Shown: piece by piece, positions 9,101 through 15,621 of the stretch | Numbering within the stretch: position 1 is the first letter of the stretch | Layout: the number at the start of each line of letters is the position of its first letter | DNA from: Frigidibacter oleivorans | GTDB taxonomy: Bacteria; Pseudomonadota; Alphaproteobacteria; Rhodobacterales; Rhodobacteraceae | DNA length: 64,000 nucleotides | Direction of reading: 5' to 3' | Assembly: GCF_003993775.1 (NCBI RefSeq) | Contig: NZ_RJRZ01000005.1 | Coordinates: 62,001 to 126,000, forward strand | Notes under the pieces: model-generated | The model's input: the letters and a program-made list of their open reading frames with translations, nothing else | What the model was told of the DNA's origin: nothing | Databases searched by the model: none | Made by a program: the position numbers and the translations under genes

Positions 9101-10515
9101 GCTTCGCCTGCATAGATCACGGTCTCCAACTGCGCGTCAGACAGCAGGCCATCACGCAGGACGGCGGAGGGGAGTTTCGGGCGGTAGGTGGGCTTCGGGG
9201 GCGCGACCGATGCCATGGCTGCCGACTGCACCAGTTTGGTCGGGTGCGGTGCCGCGCCGGGGATGTCGATGGCCTGCAGGCGGAAGGTCTCGTCGATCGC
9301 GTCTGAAATGCGCGCGGAGCCGAGGTCGTCCTCCGTCTCGCGCAGGGTGTAGCCGAGGTCTTCGGCATCCGGCGTGGTGACATGCACATCCATCTTGGCC
9401 GCTGCCGTCGAACGCAAGGGTCGAGCGGTGAGGCCGGAGGAACGGCCGGGAATTCCCCGGAAAGGGGAAGTGGTCGGGGAGCACGCGACTGCGCCCGCAT
9501 CCATCTCGAGGCGTGGCGGGACCTCTGCTAAGATCCGGGCGAGGAGCTGCGGCGCATCGACGGACATCGGCCGAGCCAGATCGGCGGTGATGCCGCCCGC
9601 CTCGCCACCACGACATTTGTCGAAGACCGAAATCCGCGTCTCGAAGCTGGTGCCGTGCTTGGCGAAGGCGGCACCGGAAACCGCACCCGTAAAGACCAGA
9701 TGCGCGGTCTCAGTCAGGCGGTCGAAGGTTTCCGCCCAAGCGGGCGCATACGGCGCGAAACCGGCCCCGGTGATTGCAACCAGACGCCCGCCGGGCACGA
9801 GGCGCGCCAGCGCCGAGCGCAGATGCCGCGCCGTCGCCTCGGTGCTGCGGCCATCGACATTGGCCACCGCCGAGAAGGGCGGATTCATCAGGATGACGCT
9901 GGGGCGCAGCCCTGCGTCGAGGTGATCATCGATCTGTGCGGCATCGAAACTGGTGATCGGGCACCCCGGGAAAAGGTGGCGCAGAAGGTCGGCGCGCATG
10001 TCAGCCAACTCGTTCAGCGCGAGACCGCCGCCAGCGATCTCGGCGAGGATCGCGAGAAGACCGGTCCCGGCCGAAGGCTCGAGGACCAGATCGCACGCCG
10101 TGATCTGAGCTGCCGCCATTGCAGCCAGCCCCATGGGCAGCGGTGTCGAGAATTGCTGGAAGCGTTCCATCTCCTCCGAGCGGCGGGTGTGCGTCGGCAA
10201 GAGGCCGGTAACCTTGGCGAGGATCGGCAGCAGCGCGGCAGGCGAGCCTGCCCGGGCCAAGAGTGCACGGCCGAACTTCCGCAGGAAGAGCATCAGCGCC
10301 ACCTCGCCCGCCTCATAGGCAAGCTTCCAGTCCCAGGCGCCATCGGCATCGGAGCCGCCAAAGGCGCGCTCCATCTCAAGCCGCAGGCGCAGCGCGTCGA
10401 TCTGGAAGCCTTGGGCGAGATCGGGCTGCAGCGCCTCGGCCACGGCGAGGATCGCGGGCGCGGGATCGCAAGATGGAACAGGAACGGTAGGCGCAACAGG
10501 CGCGAGATAGGTCAT
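6154..10515 (-). CDS. Strawberry-notch-like helicase fused to an N-terminal methyltransferase domain
   Basis: A very large protein of 1453 residues. An N-terminal adenine-methyltransferase-like domain has LVLEPSAGTG (143-152) as the SAM-binding loop and NPPF (211-214) as the catalytic motif. A superfamily 2 helicase follows, with GDGTGAGKGRQ (510-520) as the unusual Walker A and LFDESHAMA (617-625) as the DExH box. Farther on lies QGLGRTNRTNQ, equivalent to helicase motif VI. This order (methyltransferase, SNO AAA-like ATPase, SNO helicase C-terminal domain) is known for plasmid and phage 'strawberry notch' proteins. The substrate is unknown; anti-restriction, DNA repair or plasmid transfer are possible. 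It is the first gene of a pair with the Toprim gene. The start at 10515 follows a short GGAG-type site. Confidence 0.88.
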   Translation of the reverse strand: MTYLAPVAPTVPVPSCDPAPAILAVAEALQPDLAQGFQIDALRLRLEMERAFGGSDADGAWDWKLAYEAGEVALMLFLRKFGRALLARAGSPAALLPILAKVTGLLPTHTRRSEEMERFQQFSTPLPMGLAAMAAAQITACDLVLEPSAGTGLLAILAEIAGGGLALNELADMRADLLRHLFPGCPITSFDAAQIDDHLDAGLRPSVILMNPPFSAVANVDGRSTEATARHLRSALARLVPGGRLVAITGAGFAPYAPAWAETFDRLTETAHLVFTGAVSGAAFAKHGTSFETRISVFDKCRGGEAGGITADLARPMSVDAPQLLARILAEVPPRLEMDAGAVACSPTTSPFRGIPGRSSGLTARPLRSTAAAKMDVHVTTPDAEDLGYTLRETEDDLGSARISDAIDETFRLQAIDIPGAAPHPTKLVQSAAMASVAPPKPTYRPKLPSAVLRDGLLSDAQLETVIYAGEAHDAYLAGSWTVDETGDMVSAASDDAADATRFRRGFFLGDGTGAGKGRQSAGILLDNWAQGRRKALWISKSDKLLEDAQRDWSALGQERLLVTPLSRFAQGRDIPLTEGILFTTYATLRSEERGAKKSRVDQIVDWLGSDFDGVILFDESHAMANAAGSKGERGDTEASQQGRAGLRLQHKLPNARVVYVSATGATTVHNLAYAQRLGLWGGEDFPFATRAEFVQAIEAGGVAAMEVLARDLRSLGLYTARSLSYDGVEYEMLEHALTSEQRGIYDAYAGAFAIIHNNLAAAMEAANITGESSTLNRQAKSAARSAFESAKQRFFGHLLTSMKTPTLIASIEADLAAGHAAVIQIVSTGEALMERRLSEIPTEEWNDIRVDITPREYALDYLAHSFPVQLYEPFTDSEGNLSSRPVVRDGQPVECREAARRRDALIEELASLPPVPGALDQIVQRFGTDLVAEVTGRSRRIVRKGEGHAARLVVESRASSANLFETAAFMDDQKRILVFSDAGGTGRSYHADLGAKNQRLRVHYLLEPGWKADAAIQGLGRTNRTNQAQPPLFRPVATDVKAEKRFLSTIARRLDTLGAITRGQRQTGGQGLFRPEDNLESPYARDALRQLYRRIYRGDVVGCSLGAFEDATGLSLTDDNGLKDDLPPITTFLNRLLALTIDMQAVLFSAFEELLDQRIEGAIAAGVYDLGLETLRAESFRVTDARVIYTHPGSGAETQLLTIAEKRRNTPTSLADALDWLDDPKARLLVNSRSGRAAVRVPATSLMLDDGTIEPRLRLIRPTEASTVPAKIMDDTHWLEADRAAFAAAWTAELAEVPEFSEATLHIVAGLLLPIWKQLPQDETRVYRLQTDDGQRIIGRRVSPTWVATTLAADAPQLTAAQVHVLLLEGKSVVRLAEGMELHRSRVMGVNRIELSGFTEASKDRLKADGFFSEIISWKLRLFCPADSGGIAVLDRLLARCPVTGLHARGGC

Positions 10516-10634
10516 CGGGAGACTCCGGAATGAGGGACAGGATCAGCCCCGGACGCCCTCTCTCGGGCACCCTCAGGCCTGATCTTCCCCGGCCACCCTC
10601 TTCCTCTCGAACCGACGCTTGGCAGTCGCTCAGC

Positions 10635-10663
10635 TTGATTTTGTTCTTGTTATGTTCTATATT
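10635..10663 (+). promoter_or_regulatory. SOS-type promoter with LexA box
   Basis: TTGATT (10635-10640) and TATATT (10658-10663) are separated by 17 bases. The spacer contains GTTC, seven bases, GTTC (10643-10657), an exact match to the alphaproteobacterial LexA box. The box lies between -35 and -10, so bound LexA would block polymerase. The promoter faces the 98-residue gene at 10693. Confidence 0.75.
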
Positions 10664-10692
10664 GAGGATCAAGCCAGTAAGGGAGTTTCCCG

Positions 10693-10989
10693 ATGGACAG
10701 CACCACATACGCCTTGCCCGCAACGCCCAAGCAAATTGCCTATGCGCGGTCGCTCGCCCTGCGCAATCAGACCCTCCTGCCCTGGGAAGTTCAGCAGGAC
10801 CGCCGGTCCTTGAGCGCCTGGATCGAGGCGCAGTCCCAGCTGAAACCAGTCTCCGACATGGATCGGCTGCCCACGTCGAAGCAGGTGGCCTTCGCGGAGA
10901 AACTCGCCCGGATCAAACGGCGCGCCGTCCCGGACGAATGCTTCCGCGACAAAGGGCTGATGTCGAAGTGGATCGACGGGAACAAGTGA
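10693..10989 (+). CDS. Small SOS-controlled plasmid protein, unknown function
   Basis: A 98-residue basic protein made of two similar halves. The phrase ATPKQIAYARSLA (about 10-22) is echoed by PTSKQVAFAEKLA (about 60-72), and SLSAWIEAQ by LMSKWIDGN. The 'TPKQ.A.A..LA' pattern recurs in several small DNA-associated domains, but I cannot name the family. The start is well supported: AAGGGAG lies seven bases before ATG. A LexA box sits in its promoter, so it should be induced by DNA damage. It is the only plus-strand gene in this stretch and is transcribed divergently from the helicase gene. Confidence 0.7.
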   Translation: MDSTTYALPATPKQIAYARSLALRNQTLLPWEVQQDRRSLSAWIEAQSQLKPVSDMDRLPTSKQVAFAEKLARIKRRAVPDECFRDKGLMSKWIDGNK

Positions 10990-11096
10990 TCCCGACACCG
11001 GCTGGCTCCGGCCCTCCAGAGCGTTTGCCATACCGTGGCTTGGCAACCGAAGCTCAATTGCCAGCCTATAGGTTGGCAGGTTCGACCTTCAGGACT

Positions 11097-11714
11097 TCAA
11101 CCTCGGTCAAACTCCTGTCCGAGCCGCGCCAGATCCGCGAGTGCGGCATCTTTTTTCTGCATGTCGTCCTCTTCAGCGATCAGCTTGCGAACTGTGCTGA
11201 CGGACAGGAACATTCTGAGCGGGTTCGAAGGCAACGGCTCAAACCCGTAGCTCTCGTAAAGCGCCTTGCGGCGCGCAACGCGGTCTGGATCGCCGCAGTC
11301 GAGCACATCGAGCATGACGACGGCGACGCCAATGGCGTCGGCCGCAACGGCAATGCGCCGTAGGGCGTCGACCAAAAGATCGCCGCCAAACCCGGCGCCG
11401 CTGAACTTCCGATCCCGCCCGATCATCGAGATATATGCGGCAGGAATGTTGCCATGCGAAGGCCGGGTCCGCGCGAACTTCGCTGGCAGACCCGTGAACT
11501 GAACGGCGTGCGCATTCAGGGCATAGAAGCCGATGACCTTCCCGTCAGGGTCGACCATCACATAGAGGCGGACACGGTCCGCCTTGGCGAGCTTGTTCGC
11601 GGTCTTCTGGAAATAGTTGTCGACTTGTTCAACGCCGCAAGAAAAAGCCGCCCGATTATGCTTCGAAGGATCGAACGGCTCGATGGTGTAAGCGACCGGT
11701 TGTGACGCGGCCAT
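11097..11714 (-). CDS. GNAT-family acetyltransferase toxin (TacT-like)
   Basis: A 205-residue GNAT protein. It opens with IEPFDPSKHNRAAFSCGVEQVDNYF, the usual start of TacT and AtaT-type toxins, followed by a VMVDPDGKVIGFYAL strand. The acetyl-CoA loop is replaced by the class pattern around RKFSGAGFGGDLLVDALRR (about 103-121), and YESYGFEPLPSNPLRMFLSV is the C-terminal motif. Family toxins acetylate the amino group of charged tRNAs and stop translation. The preceding DUF1778 antitoxin gene ends one base before this start (TAAATG), the normal order for this system. About 20 extra residues follow the fold. A plasmid-maintenance role is likely. Confidence 0.85.
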   Translation of the reverse strand: MAASQPVAYTIEPFDPSKHNRAAFSCGVEQVDNYFQKTANKLAKADRVRLYVMVDPDGKVIGFYALNAHAVQFTGLPAKFARTRPSHGNIPAAYISMIGRDRKFSGAGFGGDLLVDALRRIAVAADAIGVAVVMLDVLDCGDPDRVARRKALYESYGFEPLPSNPLRMFLSVSTVRKLIAEEDDMQKKDAALADLARLGQEFDRG

Positions 11715-12023
11715 TTACTTCGACACAACCGTGTCGCTGTGTCGACGGAAGGCCGCGCGCAGGGCATCGGTCGGCGCAGCTGGTGCATCGAGCGCCGCGA
11801 AGAACGCCTCATGATCGACCGGCTGCAGCATGGTGCGTTCATGCGCCGCGATCGTTGCCAGCGCGGCCTGATAGGCGGCGTTCATCGTGAAGACGGAATC
11901 GTCGACGCCGGACAGTGCCGCGGCCTGCTGGATGGCAGTCTTGATGCGGGGCTTCGTCCGAAAATTCATCCGGGCCTCGTTGCGCTCGTCGATTGCGCGG
12001 GTGGTGTCGTGGAAACCGAGCAT
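11715..12023 (-). CDS. DUF1778 ribbon-helix-helix antitoxin (TacA-like)
   Basis: A 102-residue antitoxin. The DUF1778 core is visible at about 19-50: MNFRTKPRIKTAIQQAAALS, then the helix GVDDSVFTMNAAYQAALATI. The C-terminal tail (FFAALDAPAAPTDALRAAFRR) would wrap the toxin. It has a strong AGGAGG site and a good promoter 27-55 bases upstream. In this family the antitoxin-toxin complex binds the operon promoter. The first 18 residues are outside the usual core, and a second in-frame Met at residue 19 is possible, but only the upstream ATG has a ribosome site. Confidence 0.82.
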   Translation of the reverse strand: MLGFHDTTRAIDERNEARMNFRTKPRIKTAIQQAAALSGVDDSVFTMNAAYQAALATIAAHERTMLQPVDHEAFFAALDAPAAPTDALRAAFRRHSDTVVSK

Positions 12024-12049
12024 GGTCGCCTCCTGAAATGTCCTGTCGA

Positions 12050-12078
12050 TATGTACGCCAGATCGACGTACGTTTCAA
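12050..12078 (-). promoter_or_regulatory. Promoter of the GNAT toxin-antitoxin operon
   Basis: On the minus strand TTGAAA (12073-12078) and TACATA (12050-12055) are spaced by exactly 17 bases. The spacer starts with CGTACG and the copy CGTAC recurs at its end, next to the -10 box; these repeats are candidate operator half-sites for the antitoxin. The antitoxin start is 27 bases downstream. Confidence 0.6.
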
Positions 12079-12114
12079 GCGTGCGGTCGGGAAAGTTCTT
12101 CGAAGGGTGCGCCC

Positions 12115-12759
12115 TCACCCGAACCTGCGCCCGGCTTCAGTGAAGGTGTACTCGTTCACAATGATCCCCTCCTCGATGGCGTCGTCCGAGGTCAGGTGGT
12201 CGTATTCGGTCTCAAGCTGGCGGTAGAGCCAGCGGGCCAGATCGCGCAGCGCCTCGGTCACGATCTCCTCTGCGTCCTCAGTCGGCGGCTGCCAGGTCGG
12301 GCTGTCCCGCGTGACGTCAACGGCCATGGTGTATTCGTGGTAGTAGCGGCCGCGATGGCTGACCTCGGCAGTGAGCTGGTAGAAGTTACGCCGCTGGATG
12401 GCCTGCAGCCGGTCGGCGATGCCGTGCAGCGTCGCGTCGCTCGGGGCGTAGTCCCGGATGCACGAGGCCGCGCCCTTGGAGTGGCTGAGATACCCTTCGA
12501 ACGACGCCCCGTCGCCCTGGCTCCAGAACCCGGAGAACCAGATGCAGGGCTTGGCCCGCGTGCCACCGCCCATCAGGCGGACGAGCGTGGTCTTCAGGCG
12601 GATACCAAGGATCTCGCAGACCCTCTCGAAATCCTCATAGACCGCGTCCCACCAGTCGTCGTGCGGGCCGAGTTCGCGATACCAGCTGCGCGCCTTTTCC
12701 TTGGCGGCCTCCGAGAGTTCGGGGAACTGGTAGACGGTGGTGCAGATGATTTCAGGCAT
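12115..12759 (-). CDS. Conserved plasmid/phage protein of unknown function
   Basis: A 214-residue protein. It begins like a family seen on many phages and plasmids: FPELSEAAKEKARSWYREL, then DWWDAVYEDFERVCEILGI, IWFSGFWSQGDGASFEGYL and HRGRYYHEYTM. The many aromatic residues and the FSGFWSQGDG motif are the conserved core; the function is unknown. The start at 12759 is the first ATG; TTG at 12762 is less likely. It overlaps the preceding gene by eight bases, so the two are translated together. No membrane or signal sequence is visible. Confidence 0.7.
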   Translation of the reverse strand: MPEIICTTVYQFPELSEAAKEKARSWYRELGPHDDWWDAVYEDFERVCEILGIRLKTTLVRLMGGGTRAKPCIWFSGFWSQGDGASFEGYLSHSKGAASCIRDYAPSDATLHGIADRLQAIQRRNFYQLTAEVSHRGRYYHEYTMAVDVTRDSPTWQPPTEDAEEIVTEALRDLARWLYRQLETEYDHLTSDDAIEEGIIVNEYTFTEAGRRFG

Positions 12760-13171
12760 CAACGTCCTCCCCGTTCAGCGCGGCGGCGAGCCATTCTTGC
12801 GTGCTGGTCCAGCCGATGGACTTGCGTGCGCCGAGATCGATGACATGCGCGCCGCCGCCGAAGGCATCGAGGCGCGGCCGCGAGCAGGTCAGGGCGTACT
12901 GGATGCCCCATAGGCCGGTGAGGTCGAGCTCTGCTGCAAGGCGCAGCACGAAGCGGATAACCGCCTCGACATCACCGTGGTCGTCGTCATGGATCCAGAG
13001 GGTGCAGCCCTCGGGCGCGTCCTGGCGCACGAGGTCGAAGCCCGTGACCTCCGGCTCGTCGGCGTCCTGATCGGCTTCGCGCAAGCTCTGGAACAACGCG
13101 AGCGCGCGGGCGGCCTTGTCGGGGGTGCCGACGTCAATAAGGCACGAGAAATGGGTGAAGTAATCCGCCAT
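12752..13171 (-). CDS. Plasmid-backbone protein of unknown function
   Basis: A 139-residue acidic soluble protein (YFTHFSCLIDVGTPDKAARA, TLWIHDDDHGDVEAVIRFVL, GLWGIQYALTCSRPRLDAFGGGAHVIDLG). The family is known to me only as a plasmid companion without a function. It overlaps the start of the next gene by eight bases. A GGAGG-type site precedes ATG at 13171. It has no cysteine-rich, membrane or nucleotide-binding motif that I can name. Confidence 0.65.
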   Translation of the reverse strand: MADYFTHFSCLIDVGTPDKAARALALFQSLREADQDADEPEVTGFDLVRQDAPEGCTLWIHDDDHGDVEAVIRFVLRLAAELDLTGLWGIQYALTCSRPRLDAFGGGAHVIDLGARKSIGWTSTQEWLAAALNGEDVDA

Positions 13172-13246
13172 GGGGACCTCCTGAACGGGGAAGACCCGGC
13201 CAAGAGGCCGGGCGCTGAGTCGGGATAAGGGGGTGGTTGAGAACGA

Positions 13247-13444
13247 TCAGCCGGCCGGATTGTCGCCCGCCGCCTGTCGCGCGGCATGCGCGCAGAGCAT
13301 CTGCCGGTAGAAGCGCTTGCGCGCAGCCCGGAAGCCAGGAACGGCGCGCGTGTCCGGGTGGAGCGCCCTGACCGCCGCCCGAAGGACGGCGTAGGGCGAA
13401 GCGGTCGCCGACAGGCCGAGCCGATGATAGGCCGGATCGGTCAT
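13247..13444 (-). CDS. Small basic protein, unknown function
   Basis: A 65-residue arginine- and alanine-rich protein (YHRLGLSATASPYAVLRAA, then HPDTRAVPGFRAARKRFYRQ). The start of the fold has a vague J-domain feel (short helix, then HPD), but it is too short and the residues around HPD do not match well, so no function is assigned. Its stop is 75 bases before the next gene and its start directly follows the end of the 13446-13823 gene, which supports translation as part of the backbone cluster. Confidence 0.5.
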   Translation of the reverse strand: MTDPAYHRLGLSATASPYAVLRAAVRALHPDTRAVPGFRAARKRFYRQMLCAHAARQAAGDNPAG

Positions 13445-13445
13445 C

Positions 13446-13823
13446 TCAGGTGACCTCGATCACGGGCGAGGCGAGATGCGGGTCGACCAGTGCATCGATC
13501 CGTTCGGCCCGACCCATCCAGGGCTCGGGACGGATCGCCCTCACCCAGTCGGCAAAACTCGGGATGAAGCCGAGGTCCTCCTTCACATGCTGCTCGCCGA
13601 CCCATCGGGTCGGGATGACGCGTCCGGTTGAGAGGGTGAGGGTGGGACCGAAGATCGTCTCCGCCATGAAGATGCCCTCGGCGTGGTGGCGGAGCGCCCG
13701 GTGTCGGAAGTCCGCTGTGATCTCCTTGCTCTGGTCGAACCAGGCATGCACCGCCATGAAATCCTCGACCGTGCCGCCCCATTTCTTCACCGAGGAGAGG
13801 GCGTGGTGATAGGGATGTGCCAT
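13446..13823 (-). CDS. DUF6915-like protein
   Basis: A 125-residue protein starting MAHPYHHALSSVKKWGG. It continues DFMAVHAWFDQSKEITADFR and HRALRHHAEGIFMAETIFG, and ends with RWVGEQHVKEDLGFIPSFADW. The HPYHHA start, the HAWFDxSK segment and the RALRHHxEG motif are the marks of the DUF6915 family as I remember it, common on proteobacterial plasmids. The histidines could bind metal, but no function is established. The start at 13823 is fixed by the MAHPYHH signature; the long in-frame extension to 14141 is a shadow of the next gene. Confidence 0.7.
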   Translation of the reverse strand: MAHPYHHALSSVKKWGGTVEDFMAVHAWFDQSKEITADFRHRALRHHAEGIFMAETIFGPTLTLSTGRVIPTRWVGEQHVKEDLGFIPSFADWVRAIRPEPWMGRAERIDALVDPHLASPVIEVT

Positions 13824-13833
13824 CGCCGCACCC

Positions 13834-14325
13834 TCAGAAATCATGGGTGAAGAGTTCGGACGAGGTGTACCGCTCGTTGAACTCGAGATGGATGCAGCGG
13901 GCCGCGGCGTCGAAGCAGAATTCGCCCCAGGCACCGTCGTTGTTTTCCCAGCCGCCATGGGTGTCGGAGAGGAAGTCGTAGGCGAGTTGCTCGACGACAT
14001 CGTCCAGCGAGAGCTGCCGCATCTCGACCTCGGGGTCGTCCCAGGTGAGCGCGGCATACTCGATCTCGGTCGCGGGGAAATCGACCGCGGTTTCACCAGA
14101 CCATGCACCGATACTTTCGATCTGGCCGCTGTCCCCCGCACCGTCGAAGGTCACGGTGACATGGGTGATGCCAGCGGCCATGAGACCGTCGAAGAGGCGG
14201 TCCTTGTTGCCGGGGCGCAGCGCGTCGATCCGGGCCGCGCGTTCGGCATGCGCCGCGAAGATCTGCGCCATGTCGACGGACGAGGGTGTCATCGGCGGCG
14301 TGAGGGTGGGTTCGGTCAGGGTCAT
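13834..14325 (-). CDS. DUF6878 family protein
   Basis: A 163-residue acidic protein. Its core reads NKDRLFDGLMAAGITHVTVTFDGAGDSGQIESI, followed by LSLDDVVEQLAYDFLSDTHGGWENNDGAWGEF and IHLEFNERY. The 'FDGxGDSGQIE' and 'HGGWENNDGAxGEF' motifs identify DUF6878, a plasmid-associated family of unknown function. The downstream DUF6915-like gene follows by 10 bases. The first 20 residues (MTLTEPTLTPPMTPSSVDMA) are low-complexity. Confidence 0.8.
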   Translation of the reverse strand: MTLTEPTLTPPMTPSSVDMAQIFAAHAERAARIDALRPGNKDRLFDGLMAAGITHVTVTFDGAGDSGQIESIGAWSGETAVDFPATEIEYAALTWDDPEVEMRQLSLDDVVEQLAYDFLSDTHGGWENNDGAWGEFCFDAAARCIHLEFNERYTSSELFTHDF

Positions 14326-14426
14326 CGTGAGTCTCCGCTAAGGTTAAGGGATCGGAGCCGGTCCGGGCGATCTCTCTCCCCCGGACAAGCTCCAAATCCC
14401 CCCTGCCCTCCCCTGCCTCTCGGGCC

Positions 14427-14945
14427 TCAGGCAGCGACTTGCAGCGCCCGGGCGGCAAAGGCGCGCCAGAGCGGGTCTACGAGACGCCCATCCAGAAGAT
14501 CGGCGCGGTGGCGCAGCCGTCGCGCCAGATCGGGCTCGGCCCAGGCAGTCGCGCGGCCGGCCTGCGCGCGCAGCTGGCTCGCCTCGGTCACGACGCCCCG
14601 CGCCTCGGCCGCGCTCGTCACCGGGTGGCACCAGGCGACGGCGTGGTTGCTGGCGGCCCCGGCCAGAACAAGGCGCTGATCGCGGTCGAGGATCGCCAGA
14701 AGCTGGGGCGGAGCATCCGGGACGATGCCCTCGGCATGGTCGATCGCGCCCTGCATGGCCTCGGCCAGCGTCGCGAAGCGGGCGAGCACTAGGGGCGCGG
14801 CGCAGCCCGACATCAGATCGGCCGGAGCGCGGCGCGACAGGGTCAGCGCGAAGGGATGACTGAGGTCAGTGTCGCCGACAGCGAAGACCGGCGCGAAGCC
14901 CTGCAGGGCGGTGCTCGGGTGGACCGGAAGGGGCAGGTCGAACAT
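14427..14945 (-). CDS. Plasmid-backbone protein of unknown function
   Basis: A 172-residue alanine-rich protein (MFDLPLPVHPSTALQGFAPV; ADLMSGCAAPLVLARFATLAEAM; LLAILDRDQRLVLAGAASN). The family is not recognised. ATG at 14945 is preferred over the upstream in-frame Met at 14990, because a leader motif shared with two other plasmid genes lies 22-53 bases upstream of 14945. Neighbours on both sides are backbone genes on the same strand. Confidence 0.6.
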   Translation of the reverse strand: MFDLPLPVHPSTALQGFAPVFAVGDTDLSHPFALTLSRRAPADLMSGCAAPLVLARFATLAEAMQGAIDHAEGIVPDAPPQLLAILDRDQRLVLAGAASNHAVAWCHPVTSAAEARGVVTEASQLRAQAGRATAWAEPDLARRLRHRADLLDGRLVDPLWRAFAARALQVAA

Positions 14946-14967
14946 GCGGGAAATCTCCGACGGCGCG

Positions 14968-14998
14968 AGAAGCCTCTCTCCCCGCCTCATCCGTCAAA
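14968..14998 (-). repeat. Shared upstream leader motif, copy 1
   Basis: This 31-base stretch resembles the stretches at 16846-16878 and 30605-30638. On the plus strand the copies share AGCC, CTCTCCC and CCGTCA in the same order. Each begins 22-24 bases before a start codon, here that of the 14427-14945 gene. It may be a common regulator site or RNA leader. Confidence 0.45.
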
Positions 14999-15054
14999 GA
15001 CCAAACCGCCGCCCTCGTCCTCGAAGGGGCAGCGGTGATGGGTCCGATAGGCCC

Positions 15055-15495
15055 TCAGAGCTTGCCAAGGGCCCGCAGGCTCAGCTCCGTCCCCGCGCCG
15101 ACGATGATGTGGTCGTGCAACGTCAGTCCGAGGTACTTGCAGCCCTTGTGGATCTCCTTGGTCATGCTGAGATCGGCCTCCGAGGGCGTCGGATCGCCCG
15201 AGGGGTGGTTGTGGATCAGGATCAGGGCGCTGGCGTTCAGCATCAGCGCCCGTTTGATCACCTCGCGTGGATAGACCGGGACATGATCAACTGTGCCAGT
15301 CGACAGGAGCTCATCGGAGATGATGCGGTTCTTGCGGTCCAGGTAGAGGACATGGAAGCGCTCGATGGGCCCTCTGACAGTCAGAGCGCAATAGTCGATC
15401 AGCGCCTGCCAACTGCCGATGACCGGGTTCTGGCTGAGGTAACGGCCGAGGATGTCACGGGCCTCGAGGATGATGGTTTCTTCCTGGGGGGTCAT
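15055..15495 (-). CDS. RadC-like JAB-domain protein
   Basis: A 146-residue JAB/MPN-domain protein. The zinc-binding JAMM motif is complete: ALILIHNHPSGDPTPSEAD (about 92-110), with the two histidines, the serine and the aspartate. The family's usual helix-hairpin-helix domain is missing, as in most mobile-element copies. The name RadC reflects homology; a repair role is not supported in the literature, and JAB proteins on mobile elements may process ubiquitin-like or other proteins. It starts from ATG at 15495 and ends about 110 bases before the 14945 gene. Confidence 0.88.
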   Translation of the reverse strand: MTPQEETIILEARDILGRYLSQNPVIGSWQALIDYCALTVRGPIERFHVLYLDRKNRIISDELLSTGTVDHVPVYPREVIKRALMLNASALILIHNHPSGDPTPSEADLSMTKEIHKGCKYLGLTLHDHIIVGAGTELSLRALGKL

Positions 15496-15621
15496 GAAGG
15501 TTCTCGCTGAAAAGCGCAGGCCGAAGCCCCCTGCCCTCTCGAGGCGGGGCCTGCGGCATGCTGTTTGAAGGGGAAAGTGCGACCGCCGCGCGCGAGGGCG
15601 GTCGCGTTGTCGGGCCCGGCG

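Noticed and set aside
13247-13444. J-domain (DnaJ-like) reading of the 65-residue protein
   Set aside because: It has HPD, but the helices around it are too short and the conserved residues before HPD do not fit.
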